A stretch of 64,000 nucleotides of DNA from Actinomycetes bacterium (GTDB lineage Bacteria > Actinomycetota > Actinomycetes > Mycobacteriales > Mycobacteriaceae). The stretch covers positions 124,001-188,000 of the forward strand of contig JAEYMI010000028.1 of assembly GCA_023461275.1 (NCBI GenBank), written 5' to 3'. The notes beneath the pieces are model-generated. The model did no database searches. It worked only from the letters and a program-made list of their open reading frames with translations, and was not told the DNA's origin. Position 1 is the stretch's first letter, and each line of letters starts with the position of its first letter. Both the position numbers and the translations under genes were made by a program. Shown piece after piece: positions 52,361-61,520 of the stretch.

Positions 52361-53758
52361 ATGGACGGATTGTTCGATCATCCGGTTGATCGCGCGGTGT
52401 CCGACGGCGCCTCGGCGCTGACCGGGCGGGCGGGCGCACCGCTGGCCGTCCGGATGCGGCCCGGCACTCTCGATGAGATCGTCGGGCAGGACCATCTGTT
52501 GGGCCCGGGATCCCCGCTGCGACGACTGATCAGCGGGTCGGGAGCCGCGTCGGTGCTGCTCTACGGACCGCCGGGGACCGGCAAGACCACCATGGCCTCG
52601 CTCATCTCGACGTCGACCGGCGGCCGATTCGAGGCGCTCTCGGCGTTGTCGGCCGGGGTCAAGGAGGTCCGTGCGGTCATCGACGTCGCGCGTCGGCGAC
52701 TGATCGACGGTCAGCAAACGGTGCTGTTCATCGACGAGGTCCACCGGTTCTCCAAGACCCAGCAGGATGCGCTCCTCGACGCGGTCGAGAATCGCATCGT
52801 GCTGCTGGTGGCGGCCACCACCGAGAATCCGTCCTTCTCCGTCGTCGCGCCATTGCTATCCCGGTCTCTGGTGCTGCAACTTCGGCCGCTGTCCGACGAC
52901 GACATCCGGACCCTGTTGCGCCGCGCGATCGCTGATCAGCGAGGACTCGACAATGCCGTCGCCGTCACCGACGACGCACTCGATCACCTGGTGGCGGTGG
53001 CCGGAGGGGATGGTCGTCGGGCATTGACGGCGTTGGAGGCCACCGCCGACGCCGTGCTCGCCGATCACGCCGACCGACACGACAGCGGCGACAGTGACGA
53101 CGGGCTCCCGGAGATCGGGGTCGACGACGTGGCCGCGGCCATCGACCGCGCCGCGGTCCGCTACGACCGGGACGGGGACCAGCACTACGACGTGACCAGC
53201 GCGTTCATCAAGTCCATTCGCGGCTCCGACGTCGATGCGGCGTTGCACTATCTGGCCCGGATGATCGTGGCGGGGGAGGACCCGCGCTTCATCGCCCGTC
53301 GCCTGATGATCCACGCCAGCGAGGACATCGGCATGGCCGATCCCACCGCCCTGCAGACCGCCGTCGCCGCTGCTCAGGTGGTGGCGCTGGTGGGTATGCC
53401 GGAGGCCAAACTCGCGCTCGCCCAGGCGACCATCCACCTGGCGACCGCGCCCAAGTCGGCCGGGGTGGTCTCGGCGATCGGTGCGGCGATCGCCGACATC
53501 GAGGCGGGCAAGGTCGGCCAGGTCCCTGCACATCTGCGTGACGGTCACTATCCCGGCGCCAAGACTCTCGGCAACGCGGTGGGTTACCGATACCCGCACG
53601 ATGATCCCGATGGTGTTGTCCCACAACAGTATCCGCCGGATGGCATCGTCGGTGTGGATTACTACACGCCGACCGATCATGGGTTTGAACGAGAGATCGG
53701 GCCGCGGGTGGCGAAACTGCGCTCGATCATCCGCCGCGCGGTGTCGCGCGGACGCTGA
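52361..53758 (+). CDS. rarA: Replication-associated recombination protein A (AAA+ ATPase)
   Basis: The 465-aa MgsA/RarA/WRNIP1-family protein acts at stalled replication forks. It has VRMRPGTLDEIVGQDHLLGPG, Walker A YGPPGTGKTTMA, Walker B LFIDEVHRFSKTQQDALL, and sensor VAATTENPSFSVV. The C-terminal region has DPRFIARRLMIHASEDIGMADP and the family ending YPHDDPDGVVPQQYPPDG. The start is ATG 52361 or the preceding GTG 52358. It is the counterpart of Rv2559c. A TCGGG/CCCGA hairpin (53793-53805) follows the stop and may end the transcript. Confidence 0.94.
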   Translation: MDGLFDHPVDRAVSDGASALTGRAGAPLAVRMRPGTLDEIVGQDHLLGPGSPLRRLISGSGAASVLLYGPPGTGKTTMASLISTSTGGRFEALSALSAGVKEVRAVIDVARRRLIDGQQTVLFIDEVHRFSKTQQDALLDAVENRIVLLVAATTENPSFSVVAPLLSRSLVLQLRPLSDDDIRTLLRRAIADQRGLDNAVAVTDDALDHLVAVAGGDGRRALTALEATADAVLADHADRHDSGDSDDGLPEIGVDDVAAAIDRAAVRYDRDGDQHYDVTSAFIKSIRGSDVDAALHYLARMIVAGEDPRFIARRLMIHASEDIGMADPTALQTAVAAAQVVALVGMPEAKLALAQATIHLATAPKSAGVVSAIGAAIADIEAGKVGQVPAHLRDGHYPGAKTLGNAVGYRYPHDDPDGVVPQQYPPDGIVGVDYYTPTDHGFEREIGPRVAKLRSIIRRAVSRGR

Positions 53759-53808
53759 CCGTCGGGGTTGCAAGCCGACGCCGACGCGGCCATCGGGCTA
53801 CCCGACGG

Positions 53809-53853
53809 TAGGCTGGTAGATCGCAGTCACCTGCCGTACCGCAGTCACCTGCC
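53809..53853 (+). promoter_or_regulatory. alaS promoter region with repeated 14-mer
   Basis: TAGGCT (53809-53814) is a -10 candidate 87 bp before alaS. Just downstream, CGCAGTCACCTGCC occurs at 53822-53835 and 53840-53853, an 18-bp period, so both copies would be in the leader RNA. The alaS GTG follows at 53901 after a CGAGGACGAC region. A recent tandem duplication or a protein-binding repeat would both explain it. Confidence 0.4.
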
Positions 53854-53900
53854 CTGATACCTCCACACCCGACAACCAACACATCGAGGACGACACCGAA

Positions 53901-56585
53901 GTGCAGACCCATGAGATCCGGAAGCGATTCCTGGATCACTTCATCGCCGCCGGCCACACCGAGGTGCCCAGTGCATCTCTGATCCTCGATGACCCCAACC
54001 TGCTGTTCGTCAACGCGGGTATGGTGCCGTTCAAGCCCTACTTCCTCGGTGAGCAGACGCCGCCCTTCGACCGCGCGACCAGCGTGCAGAAGTGCGTGCG
54101 CACCCTCGATATCGACGAGGTCGGTATCACCACCCGCCACAACACGTTCTTCCAGATGGCGGGCAACTTCTCGTTCGGCGACTACTTCAAACGCGAGGCC
54201 ATCGAGTTCGCCTGGTCATTGCTGACCAACAGCGTCGCCGACGGCGGCTACGGCATTGATCCCGAAAAGCTGTGGCCGACGGTCTATCTCGACGACGACG
54301 AGGCCGAGGCCATCTGGCGCGACGAGATCGGGGTGCCGGCCGAGCGCATTCAGCGTCGCGGACTCAAGGACAACTACTGGTCGATGGGCGTGCCCGGTCC
54401 GTGTGGTCCTTGCTCGGAGATCTTCTACGACCGCGGTCCCGCCTACGGCATCGAAGGCGGACCAGAAGCAGACGAGGACCGCTACATCGAGATCTGGAAC
54501 CTGGTCTTCATGCAGAACGTCCGCGGCCCCGGCGGCGGCAAAGAAGGCTACGAGATCCTCGGTCCGCTGCCGAAGAAGAACATCGACACCGGCATGGGTA
54601 TCGAGCGCGTCGCCTGCATCCTGCAGGGCGTGGACAACGTCTACGAGACCGACTTGATGAAGCCGGTCATCGACCTGGCCGCCGAGCTCACCGGTCGCCG
54701 CTACGGCGCCGGCAATCATGAGGACGACGTGCGATTCCGGGTCATCGCCGACCACGCCCGGACATCGGCATTGCTGATCGGCGACGGCGTGCTGCCCGGC
54801 AACGACGGCCGTGGCTACGTTCTGCGGCGGCTCCTGCGCCGTGTGGTCCGCTCGGTTCGCCTGCTCGAAGGCACCGGCGGCGATTCCAAGCCGACGATGG
54901 CACCGATCATCGACAAGGTCATCGACCTCATGTCGCCGTCCTACCCCGTGCTCGCCGAACAGCGCGAACACATCCTGACCGTCGCCGTCGGCGAGGAGAC
55001 CACCTTCGGCCGGACCCTGGCCGCCGGCTCCAAGCTGTTCGCCGACGCCGCGCAGGCTACCAAGGCGGCCAACCGCGCGACCATCAGCGGTTCGGATGCG
55101 TTCGCCCTGCACGACACCTACGGCTTCCCGATCGACCTCACGCTGGAAATGGCTTCCGAAGCGGGCCTCGACGTCGATCAGCAGGGTTTCACCGAGCTGA
55201 TGGCCGAGCAGAAGCAGCGGGCCAAGGCCGATGCCACCGCCCGCAAGACCGGGCACGCCGACGTCGGGGTGTTCCGCGAGTTCCTCGATCGCGGTCCGAC
55301 GACTTTCACCGGATTCGACGAGTTGGTGTCGGAGGCGAAAGTTCTCGGACTGCTCGTCGACGGCTCCCGGGTGCGTAGCGCCGGGCGAGGCCAGCAGGTC
55401 ACCGTGATCCTCGACCGCACGCCGCTCTATGCCGAGTCCGGTGGCCAGATGGCCGACGTCGGTGCCATCACCACGAGCGACGGTGTCCGGCTCACCGTCA
55501 CCGACGTGCAGAAGGTCGGCAAATCGGTCTGGCTGCACACGGCAACCGTCGACGACGGCGAGATCGTCGAAGGCGACGAGGTCATCGCGTCGGTCGATCA
55601 GGGATGGCGTCACGGCGCCACCCAGGGGCATTCCGGTACCCACATGGTGCACGCCGCGCTGCGCGAGGTGCTCGGACCCAGTGCCACCCAGGCCGGCTCG
55701 CTGAATCGACCCGGCTACCTGCGCTTCGACTTCCATTCCAATGCGCCGCTCACCGAGGAACAGCGACACGAGATCGAGGAGATCAGCAACTCCGCGGTCG
55801 AGGCCGACTACCCGGTCCACACCTTCGAGACCGGGCTCGCCGAGGCCAAGGCGATGGGGGCGATGGCCCTGTTCGGCGAGAACTACGGCGACGTCGTCCG
55901 AGTCGTGGAGATCGGTGGACCGTTCTCGATGGAGTTGTGCGGCGGCACCCACGTCGCATCGTCGGCGCAGATCGGCCCGATCACAGTGATCGGCGAATCG
56001 TCGGTGGGTAGCGGCGTGCGCCGCGTCGAGGCCTACACCGGCATCGAATCGTTCCGGTACCTGTCCAAGGAACGGGCCCTGCTGGCCGGCCTGGCGTCGT
56101 CGCTGAAGGTCCCCTCCGAGGAGGTACCCGGCCGCGTCGAGCAGTTGGTGACCCGACTCCGTGATGCCGAGAAGCAGCTGGAGAAGGTTCGTGCCGACAC
56201 CGCCCGCGCGGCGGCGGCGGGCCTGGTCGATTCCGCGGTCACCATCGGGTCCACCGACATCGTCGGCGGGGTGATCCCGGGTGTCGATGCCAACGGCCTG
56301 CGTCAGATCGCGGGGGATCTCCGCGGCAAGGTCGGTGATCGCCCGGCCGTTGTCGCACTGTTCTCACACACCGGGTCCGGTGACGAGACCAAGGTGCCCT
56401 TCGTCATCGCGACCACCGAAGCAGCCCGGTCCGCGGGTATCCGGGCCGGGGACATCGTCAAGGAGATCGCACCGCTGGTCGGCGGACGCGGCGGCGGCAA
56501 ACCCGACCTGGCGCAGGGATCGGGGACCGACGCGGCCGGCATCGACGCGGCACAGGCTCGCATCCGGGAGCTCGTCGCTCGATGA
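53901..56585 (+). CDS. alaS: Alanine--tRNA ligase
   Basis: This 894-aa class II synthetase has the catalytic core first (MQTHEIRKRFLDHFIAAGHTEV, LLFVNAGMVPFKPYF, KCVRTLDIDEVG, NTGMGIERV-type DTGMGIERVACILQG). The tRNA-recognition region and the editing domain follow, with zinc ligands in QGHSGTHMVHAALREVLG and SMELCGGTHVASSAQIG, then the C-terminal C-Ala domain with DTxxxx-glycine-rich VGGRGGGKPDLAQGSG. It starts at GTG. The stop overlaps ruvX (ATGA), and the order alaS-ruvX-mltG-aroE is shared with M. tuberculosis. Confidence 0.97.
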   Translation: MQTHEIRKRFLDHFIAAGHTEVPSASLILDDPNLLFVNAGMVPFKPYFLGEQTPPFDRATSVQKCVRTLDIDEVGITTRHNTFFQMAGNFSFGDYFKREAIEFAWSLLTNSVADGGYGIDPEKLWPTVYLDDDEAEAIWRDEIGVPAERIQRRGLKDNYWSMGVPGPCGPCSEIFYDRGPAYGIEGGPEADEDRYIEIWNLVFMQNVRGPGGGKEGYEILGPLPKKNIDTGMGIERVACILQGVDNVYETDLMKPVIDLAAELTGRRYGAGNHEDDVRFRVIADHARTSALLIGDGVLPGNDGRGYVLRRLLRRVVRSVRLLEGTGGDSKPTMAPIIDKVIDLMSPSYPVLAEQREHILTVAVGEETTFGRTLAAGSKLFADAAQATKAANRATISGSDAFALHDTYGFPIDLTLEMASEAGLDVDQQGFTELMAEQKQRAKADATARKTGHADVGVFREFLDRGPTTFTGFDELVSEAKVLGLLVDGSRVRSAGRGQQVTVILDRTPLYAESGGQMADVGAITTSDGVRLTVTDVQKVGKSVWLHTATVDDGEIVEGDEVIASVDQGWRHGATQGHSGTHMVHAALREVLGPSATQAGSLNRPGYLRFDFHSNAPLTEEQRHEIEEISNSAVEADYPVHTFETGLAEAKAMGAMALFGENYGDVVRVVEIGGPFSMELCGGTHVASSAQIGPITVIGESSVGSGVRRVEAYTGIESFRYLSKERALLAGLASSLKVPSEEVPGRVEQLVTRLRDAEKQLEKVRADTARAAAAGLVDSAVTIGSTDIVGGVIPGVDANGLRQIAGDLRGKVGDRPAVVALFSHTGSGDETKVPFVIATTEAARSAGIRAGDIVKEIAPLVGGRGGGKPDLAQGSGTDAAGIDAAQARIRELVAR

Positions 56586-57013
56586 TCTCGCCTCGTGGGC
56601 GGCGGATCGGGGTCGACGTCGGCAGCGTCCGGATCGGTGTCGCGGTGTGCGACCCCGACGGAATTCTCGCCACGCCGGTGGAGACCGTCCGCAGATCTCC
56701 GTCCGACGACGCTGATCTGCGACGTATCGCCGGCCTCGTCGACGAATACGACGCCATCGGCGTCATCGTCGGTCTGCCCAAGACGCTGCGCAATGAACAG
56801 GGCGCGGCGGCACAGGTCGCACGCGATTTCGGTGATCGGTTGGCCAAGATCGTCGCCCCGGTGCCGATCGAATTCTCCGACGAGAGATTCACCACGGTGA
56901 CCGCGACGGCCGCCCTCCGCGCCAGTGGTGTCTCCGCCAAATCTTCACGGAGGGTGATTGATCAGGCGGCTGCGGTCGCTATCCTTCAGGGATGGCTGGA
57001 TTCACGGCGATGA
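56582..57013 (+). CDS. ruvX: Putative pre-16S rRNA nuclease / Holliday junction resolvase RuvX (YqgF)
   Basis: The 143-aa RNase H-fold protein has RIGVDVGSVRIGVAVCDPDG at its N-terminus, DAIGVIVGLPKTLRNEQGAAA in the middle, and the late FSDERFTTVTATAALRASG with the conserved Glu/Arg. The C-terminal DQAAAVAILQGWLDS is typical. Family members process the 16S rRNA 5' end in Escherichia coli; older names call it a Holliday junction resolvase. The start overlaps the alaS stop by 4 bp. Confidence 0.93.
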   Translation: MISPRGRRIGVDVGSVRIGVAVCDPDGILATPVETVRRSPSDDADLRRIAGLVDEYDAIGVIVGLPKTLRNEQGAAAQVARDFGDRLAKIVAPVPIEFSDERFTTVTATAALRASGVSAKSSRRVIDQAAAVAILQGWLDSRR

Positions 57014-57104
57014 GTGGTTTCCGCAAAAATCCCCCGATCACCGGAGAATCCAGAATGGCGAAGATGGAATTCGCCTCGCTGGGCCGTGTGGGGGTGTGCG
57101 GCAG

Positions 57105-58970
57105 GTGACCGACGATCATCGCAACCGTCATCGGGATGGCGCCCATCCCGATGATGTGGACCCCGAACGTCTGCGGTACTTCACACAGCCGGGTGACGGG
57201 CGCCCGTCCACTCGGCACCGGCGCCGCGGATCGGCGGCAGCGCCGGGCACCGGTGGGTTCGCGGTAACGCATCCCGGTGTCACCAACCCCAGCGTCACCA
57301 ACCCCGGTATCGCCAACCCTGATGTCGCCGACGCGAGAGTCGCGCCGACCAGGCCTCCGGCGGGCCCGCCGGTGCGCCGTGCGGACACCGGCTCGCTTCG
57401 TCCTCCCGACACCGGCGCGGTGCGCCCGGCGCCGGCGTCGGGGCCGACGCCCCGGCCGTCGGCTGTGTCCTGGGACCGCGAGACCAGTCGCGAGCTCGAC
57501 CTCACCGAGCCACGTCACGACGAACTCCATCACGGCGAGCCCCATCATGACGAAGTGCGCTTCGAAGACCTTCGTGCCGAGGCGCACTACAGCGAGCTCG
57601 GGTACGCCGGCCGCGATCACGCCGACCGTGACTACTACACCGGCGGCCGCGACCATGGCGACCATGACGCGGGAACCGCGCATCTGTTCGGCGGGTCGGC
57701 GCCGGCCACCGGGCCGGCCGCGGCTCAGGCCGTACCCGGCACCGGCCGCAGTCGACTGAACAGCGCTGAACAGATCAGAGGTGGACGGAAGCGGGGTGCA
57801 CGCGGTCCGGCTCGTGACGCGAGCACACGACGCCGCCGTCGGATCGTGCTCGCCGTCGTCATCGCCTGCCTGTTGGGGCTGGTCGGTTCGGTCGGCTATC
57901 TCGGTATGCGTGCGTCGGGCATGTTCATCTCACACAAGGACTATCAGAACGCCGCCGGAACCTCCGATGTCGTCGTCGATCTGCCGGAGAACTCCACGGT
58001 CGCCGATTTCGGCGAGATTCTGCTGCGCAACGATGTGGTCGGCAGCCTCAGTGCGTTCCTGCAGGCCGCCGGCAACCAGTCGATGTCCGGCGGGTTCTAC
58101 AAGCTGCGCACGCAACTCCCGGCGGCCACGGCCGTGGAGATGATCACCGACCCCGAGAACACCCATCGCGTCGGTCGAGTCGTCATCCCCGAGGGCCTTC
58201 AGCTCGACAGCAAGGAGGGTGTCGACGGAAAGGTCACGCCCGGGATCTTCCAGATGATCGCCGACAACACCGCCGTCACCGTCAACGGCCGGCAGGAGGG
58301 CGTGTCGGTGGAGCAACTCGAGAAGGCGGCCGCCGACGAGACGCCCGCCGCTCTCGGCGTGCCGGAATGGGCCACGTCCGCGGTAGCCGACATGGGAGGC
58401 GATCATCGTCGGATCGAGGGGCTCATCGCGCCCGGTGCGTGGGAGGCGATCAATCCGACCGAATCGGCGACGGGCATTCTGCGCGATCTGATCTCCGCCA
58501 GTGCGAAGCGATACGAGCAGTGGGGACTGTTGAACGACAACGGGTCCGGGCTCTCGCCGTATGAGTCGCTGGTATCGGCATCGGTGGTCGAACGCGAGGT
58601 CACCAAGCCCGATGATTACCCGAAGGTTGCCCGCGTCATCCTGAATCGGTTGGCCAAAGACCAACGCCTGGAGATGGATTCGACCGCGAACTACACCGCG
58701 GCGGTCACCAACATCGACGTCCACGGTGACGCGTACAAGGCCGACAACAAGTGGAACACTTACCGCAACAAGGGGTTACCGATCACCCCGATCGGTGCGG
58801 TCGGCGAGCGGTCACTGGAAGCCGTCGAGCATCCGGCCAACGGGCCGTGGCTGTACTTCGTCACCATCGACCGCAATGGAACAACGTTGTTCGCCAACAC
58901 CTTCGAGGAACATCAGCGCAACCGGGACCGCGCATGCGAGAACAAGTTGCTCGCGACCGGTTGCTCATGA
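57105..58970 (+). CDS. mltG: Endolytic murein transglycosylase MltG with long repetitive N-terminus
   Basis: The 621-aa protein has a long cytoplasmic N-terminus (about 245 residues), one membrane span near residue 247 (IVLAVVIACLLGLVGSVGYLG), and the YceG domain outside. The domain has the catalytic Glu496 in SASVVEREVTKPDDYPKVA, followed by NRLAKDQRLEMDSTANY, TYRNKGLPITPIGAVG and WLYFVTIDRNGTTLFANTF. It cleaves nascent glycan strands near the membrane and sets their length. The N-terminus has degenerate VTNP-type repeats (57288-57337) and a His/Glu/Asp-rich stretch (57508-57668), longer than usual. GTG 57105 is preferred; no strong ribosome-binding site. It overlaps aroE by 4 bp. Confidence 0.9.
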   Translation: MTDDHRNRHRDGAHPDDVDPERLRYFTQPGDGRPSTRHRRRGSAAAPGTGGFAVTHPGVTNPSVTNPGIANPDVADARVAPTRPPAGPPVRRADTGSLRPPDTGAVRPAPASGPTPRPSAVSWDRETSRELDLTEPRHDELHHGEPHHDEVRFEDLRAEAHYSELGYAGRDHADRDYYTGGRDHGDHDAGTAHLFGGSAPATGPAAAQAVPGTGRSRLNSAEQIRGGRKRGARGPARDASTRRRRRIVLAVVIACLLGLVGSVGYLGMRASGMFISHKDYQNAAGTSDVVVDLPENSTVADFGEILLRNDVVGSLSAFLQAAGNQSMSGGFYKLRTQLPAATAVEMITDPENTHRVGRVVIPEGLQLDSKEGVDGKVTPGIFQMIADNTAVTVNGRQEGVSVEQLEKAAADETPAALGVPEWATSAVADMGGDHRRIEGLIAPGAWEAINPTESATGILRDLISASAKRYEQWGLLNDNGSGLSPYESLVSASVVEREVTKPDDYPKVARVILNRLAKDQRLEMDSTANYTAAVTNIDVHGDAYKADNKWNTYRNKGLPITPIGAVGERSLEAVEHPANGPWLYFVTIDRNGTTLFANTFEEHQRNRDRACENKLLATGCS

Positions 58971-59782
58971 GCCGGGCTGCGGTCCTTGGTTCACCGATAG
59001 ATCATTCCCGTTCCCCCGACCTGCACCTCGCGGCCTATCGAGCGCTCGGACTCACCGATTGGTCCTATTCGCGCATCGAATGCACCGCGGAGCAGTTGCC
59101 GGAGGTGGTCGCGACGGCGTCACCGGATACCGTCGGGTTCTCGGTGACGATGCCGGCCAAGCGTGCGGCGCTCGAGGTGGCTGATGAACGCACCGAGCGG
59201 GCAGCGCTCGTCGGGTCGGCGAACACACTGGTGCGTACCGCCGTCGGGTGGCGTGCGGACTGCACCGACATCGACGGAATGTCCGGTGCGTTGGATCAGC
59301 TCGGTATCGGGCGGCTCGACGACGGTTCCGCCGTTCTCCTCGGCGCCGGCGGCACCGCACTGCCGACGGTCTACGCATTGCACGATCGGGGTGTTGCGGA
59401 GGTCGCCGTGGTGGCCCGCGACCTGAATCGAGCGGCTCCGGTGGTCGAGCTGGCCACCCGGCTCGGCGTGCACGTCACGGTGGTCGGCTGGGAATCCGAT
59501 GACGAGCTCGCCGCGCGATGCCGGACCTCGCACGTGATGGTGTCGACCGTGCCCGCCGATGCCGCGGCAACACTGCTGCCCGCAGCGGCGGAGGCAACGC
59601 GGGTCGTCGACGTCATCTACGACCCGTGGCCGACACCGCTGGCCGAGGCGGTGACCGCGAAGCGCGGACAGGTCGTCGGCGGGCTGGTGATGCTGCTCAA
59701 CCAGGCGTACAGCCAGGTCGAACAGTTCACCGGCCGGCCCGCCCCCCGCGCCGCGATGGCACAGGCTCTCGGACTCTCCTAG
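58967..59782 (+). CDS. aroE: Shikimate dehydrogenase (canonical)
   Basis: This 271-aa enzyme reduces 3-dehydroshikimate to shikimate with NADPH. It keeps the Ser-x-Ser substrate site (IDHSRSPDLH, Ser14 and Ser16), the catalytic Lys65 in SVTMPAKRA, the catalytic Asp101 in CTDIDGM, the glycine-rich LLGAGGTALPTV, and the C-terminal GGLVMLLNQAYSQVEQFTG. It overlaps mltG by 4 bp and leads the aroE...aroC-aroK-aroB group. Compare the divergent copy at 6226-7047. Confidence 0.94.
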   Translation: MSRAAVLGSPIDHSRSPDLHLAAYRALGLTDWSYSRIECTAEQLPEVVATASPDTVGFSVTMPAKRAALEVADERTERAALVGSANTLVRTAVGWRADCTDIDGMSGALDQLGIGRLDDGSAVLLGAGGTALPTVYALHDRGVAEVAVVARDLNRAAPVVELATRLGVHVTVVGWESDDELAARCRTSHVMVSTVPADAAATLLPAAAEATRVVDVIYDPWPTPLAEAVTAKRGQVVGGLVMLLNQAYSQVEQFTGRPAPRAAMAQALGLS

Positions 59783-59872
59783 ACGTCAACCACGGTCTCC
59801 ACACCCCGCATACCTGTCCACAACCCGCGTCGTGGCGGTCACGGATCGGCCCGGGCCCGACATGCTGTGGCG

Positions 59873-60304
59873 ATGGTGCTGTTCTGGATCTGCATGTGGC
59901 TCGCGACCGTATCCGTCGGGGATCTGTGCACCCGACGGATACCGAACGCGGCGGTGATGCCGGGCGTCGTCGCGGTGGTGGTGTCGGGATGTGCGCACCC
60001 CTCGTCGGTCGCGGTGAGTTCGGCGTTCGCCGCGGGGCCCTACCTGCTGGCGTTCCTGCTGCGACAGGTCGGCGGCGGAGACGTGAAGCTGGCGACGGTC
60101 CTCGGCGGCCTGATCGCCGACTGGCGCACCGTGCTGGTCATCGTGTGCCTCGCCGCGGTGTTCACGCTGATGGGCGCGGTGCGCCGCCGGGCCAGGCGCC
60201 CGGCGCAGGGTCGGGCCAGGGGTTCGGCGCACGCGCCCGCCCTCGTGGCGGCCACGATTCTGGTGATCGGTCCGACGATCACCGACGGGGTGATCATCGG
60301 CTGA
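59873..60304 (+). CDS. Short prepilin peptidase-like membrane protein (A24 family)
   Basis: The protein has 143 aa and four hydrophobic segments. Both aspartyl-protease sites of the type 4 prepilin peptidase family are present: SVGDLCTRRIPN after the first span and VGGGDVKLATVLGG after the third. The methyltransferase half is absent, as in archaeal-like and actinobacterial short forms (Rv2551c occupies the same place). No pilin gene is nearby, so the substrate is unknown. An in-frame GTG at 59867 is possible; the C-terminal half has an Arg/Ala-rich cytoplasmic loop. It lies between aroE and aroC. Confidence 0.8.
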   Translation: MVLFWICMWLATVSVGDLCTRRIPNAAVMPGVVAVVVSGCAHPSSVAVSSAFAAGPYLLAFLLRQVGGGDVKLATVLGGLIADWRTVLVIVCLAAVFTLMGAVRRRARRPAQGRARGSAHAPALVAATILVIGPTITDGVIIG

Positions 60305-60329
60305 TCAGCTTCTGGAACAATTGAGCACT

Positions 60330-61520
60330 GTGCTGCGCTGGATAACTGCTGGAGAGTCCCACGGACCGGCCCTGGTCGCGATCGTCGAGGGCATGGTCGC
60401 CGGAGTCGAGGTCACCTCGTCGGACATCGCCGATCAACTGGCCCGACGTCGCCTGGGATATGGGCGCGGTGCCCGTATGAAGTTCGAGGCCGACAAGGTC
60501 ACCGTCATCGGCGGCCTGCGACACGGACGAACCATGGGCGGCCCGGTCGCCATCGAGATCGGCAATACCGAATGGCCCAAGTGGGAGACGGTGATGTCCG
60601 CCGATCCGGTCGACGCCGCCGAACTCGAGGGCAGCGCGCGCAATGCGGCCCTCACCCGGCCCCGCCCGGGCCACGCCGATTACTCCGGCATGCTCAAATA
60701 CGACTTCGACGATGCCCGCCCGGTGCTCGAACGCGCCAGTGCCCGCGAGACCGCGGCGCGCGTCGCCGCCGGGACCGTGGCCCGCAACTTCCTGCGGCAG
60801 GTGTTCGGCATCGAGGTCTTCTCCCACGTCGTCTCGATCGGTGCCAGTGATCCCTACGACGGTCCGACACCGCGCTACACCGATCTCGTCGCCATCGACG
60901 AGAGCCCGGTCCGCGCCTTCGACGCCGACTCCGAGAAGCAGATGATCGACGAGATCGAGGCCGCCAAGAAAGACGGCGACACCCTGGGTGGTGTCGTCGA
61001 GGTGGTGGCAACGGGTGTACCCGTCGGGTTGGGCTCCCACGTCAGTGGTGAAACGCGGCTCGACGCCCGACTTGCCGCCGCGCTCATGGGAATTCAGGCC
61101 ATCAAGGGCGTCGAGGTCGGCGACGGCTTCACCACCGCGCGACGTCGGGGCAGCCAGGCCCACGACGAGATGGTGCCCGGACCCGACGGCGTCCTGCGTT
61201 CCACCAACCGCGCGGGCGGCCTGGAAGGCGGCATGACCAACGGCGAGGACCTGCGGGTGCGGGCCGCGATGAAACCGATTTCGACGGTGCCACGTGCGCT
61301 GTCCACGATCGACATGTCCACCGGCGAGCAGGCCAGCGCCATCCACCAGCGCTCCGACGTGTGTGCGGTGCCGGCCGCCGGCGTCGTCGCCGAGGCGATG
61401 GTCGCGCTGGTGCTCGCGCAAGCGGCGCTGGAGAAGTTCGGTGGCGACTCGGTGGGCGAAACCGAGGCCAATCTGGCCGGGTATCGCAAACACATCGAGT
61501 CAAGGCTGTCGCACTCATGA
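60330..61520 (+). CDS. aroC: Chorismate synthase
   Basis: This 396-aa enzyme makes chorismate from EPSP with reduced flavin. It shows MLRWITAGESHGPALVAIVEGM at the N-terminus, RRRLGYGRGARMKFEADKV-type signature, RPGHADYSGMLKY, RASARETAARVAAGTVARN, and the late TNRAGGLEGGMTNGEDLRVRAAMKP. Start GTG 60330 aligns with the family N-terminus; a TTG nine bases upstream does not add homologous sequence. It overlaps aroK by 4 bp. Confidence 0.96.
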   Translation: MLRWITAGESHGPALVAIVEGMVAGVEVTSSDIADQLARRRLGYGRGARMKFEADKVTVIGGLRHGRTMGGPVAIEIGNTEWPKWETVMSADPVDAAELEGSARNAALTRPRPGHADYSGMLKYDFDDARPVLERASARETAARVAAGTVARNFLRQVFGIEVFSHVVSIGASDPYDGPTPRYTDLVAIDESPVRAFDADSEKQMIDEIEAAKKDGDTLGGVVEVVATGVPVGLGSHVSGETRLDARLAAALMGIQAIKGVEVGDGFTTARRRGSQAHDEMVPGPDGVLRSTNRAGGLEGGMTNGEDLRVRAAMKPISTVPRALSTIDMSTGEQASAIHQRSDVCAVPAAGVVAEAMVALVLAQAALEKFGGDSVGETEANLAGYRKHIESRLSHS

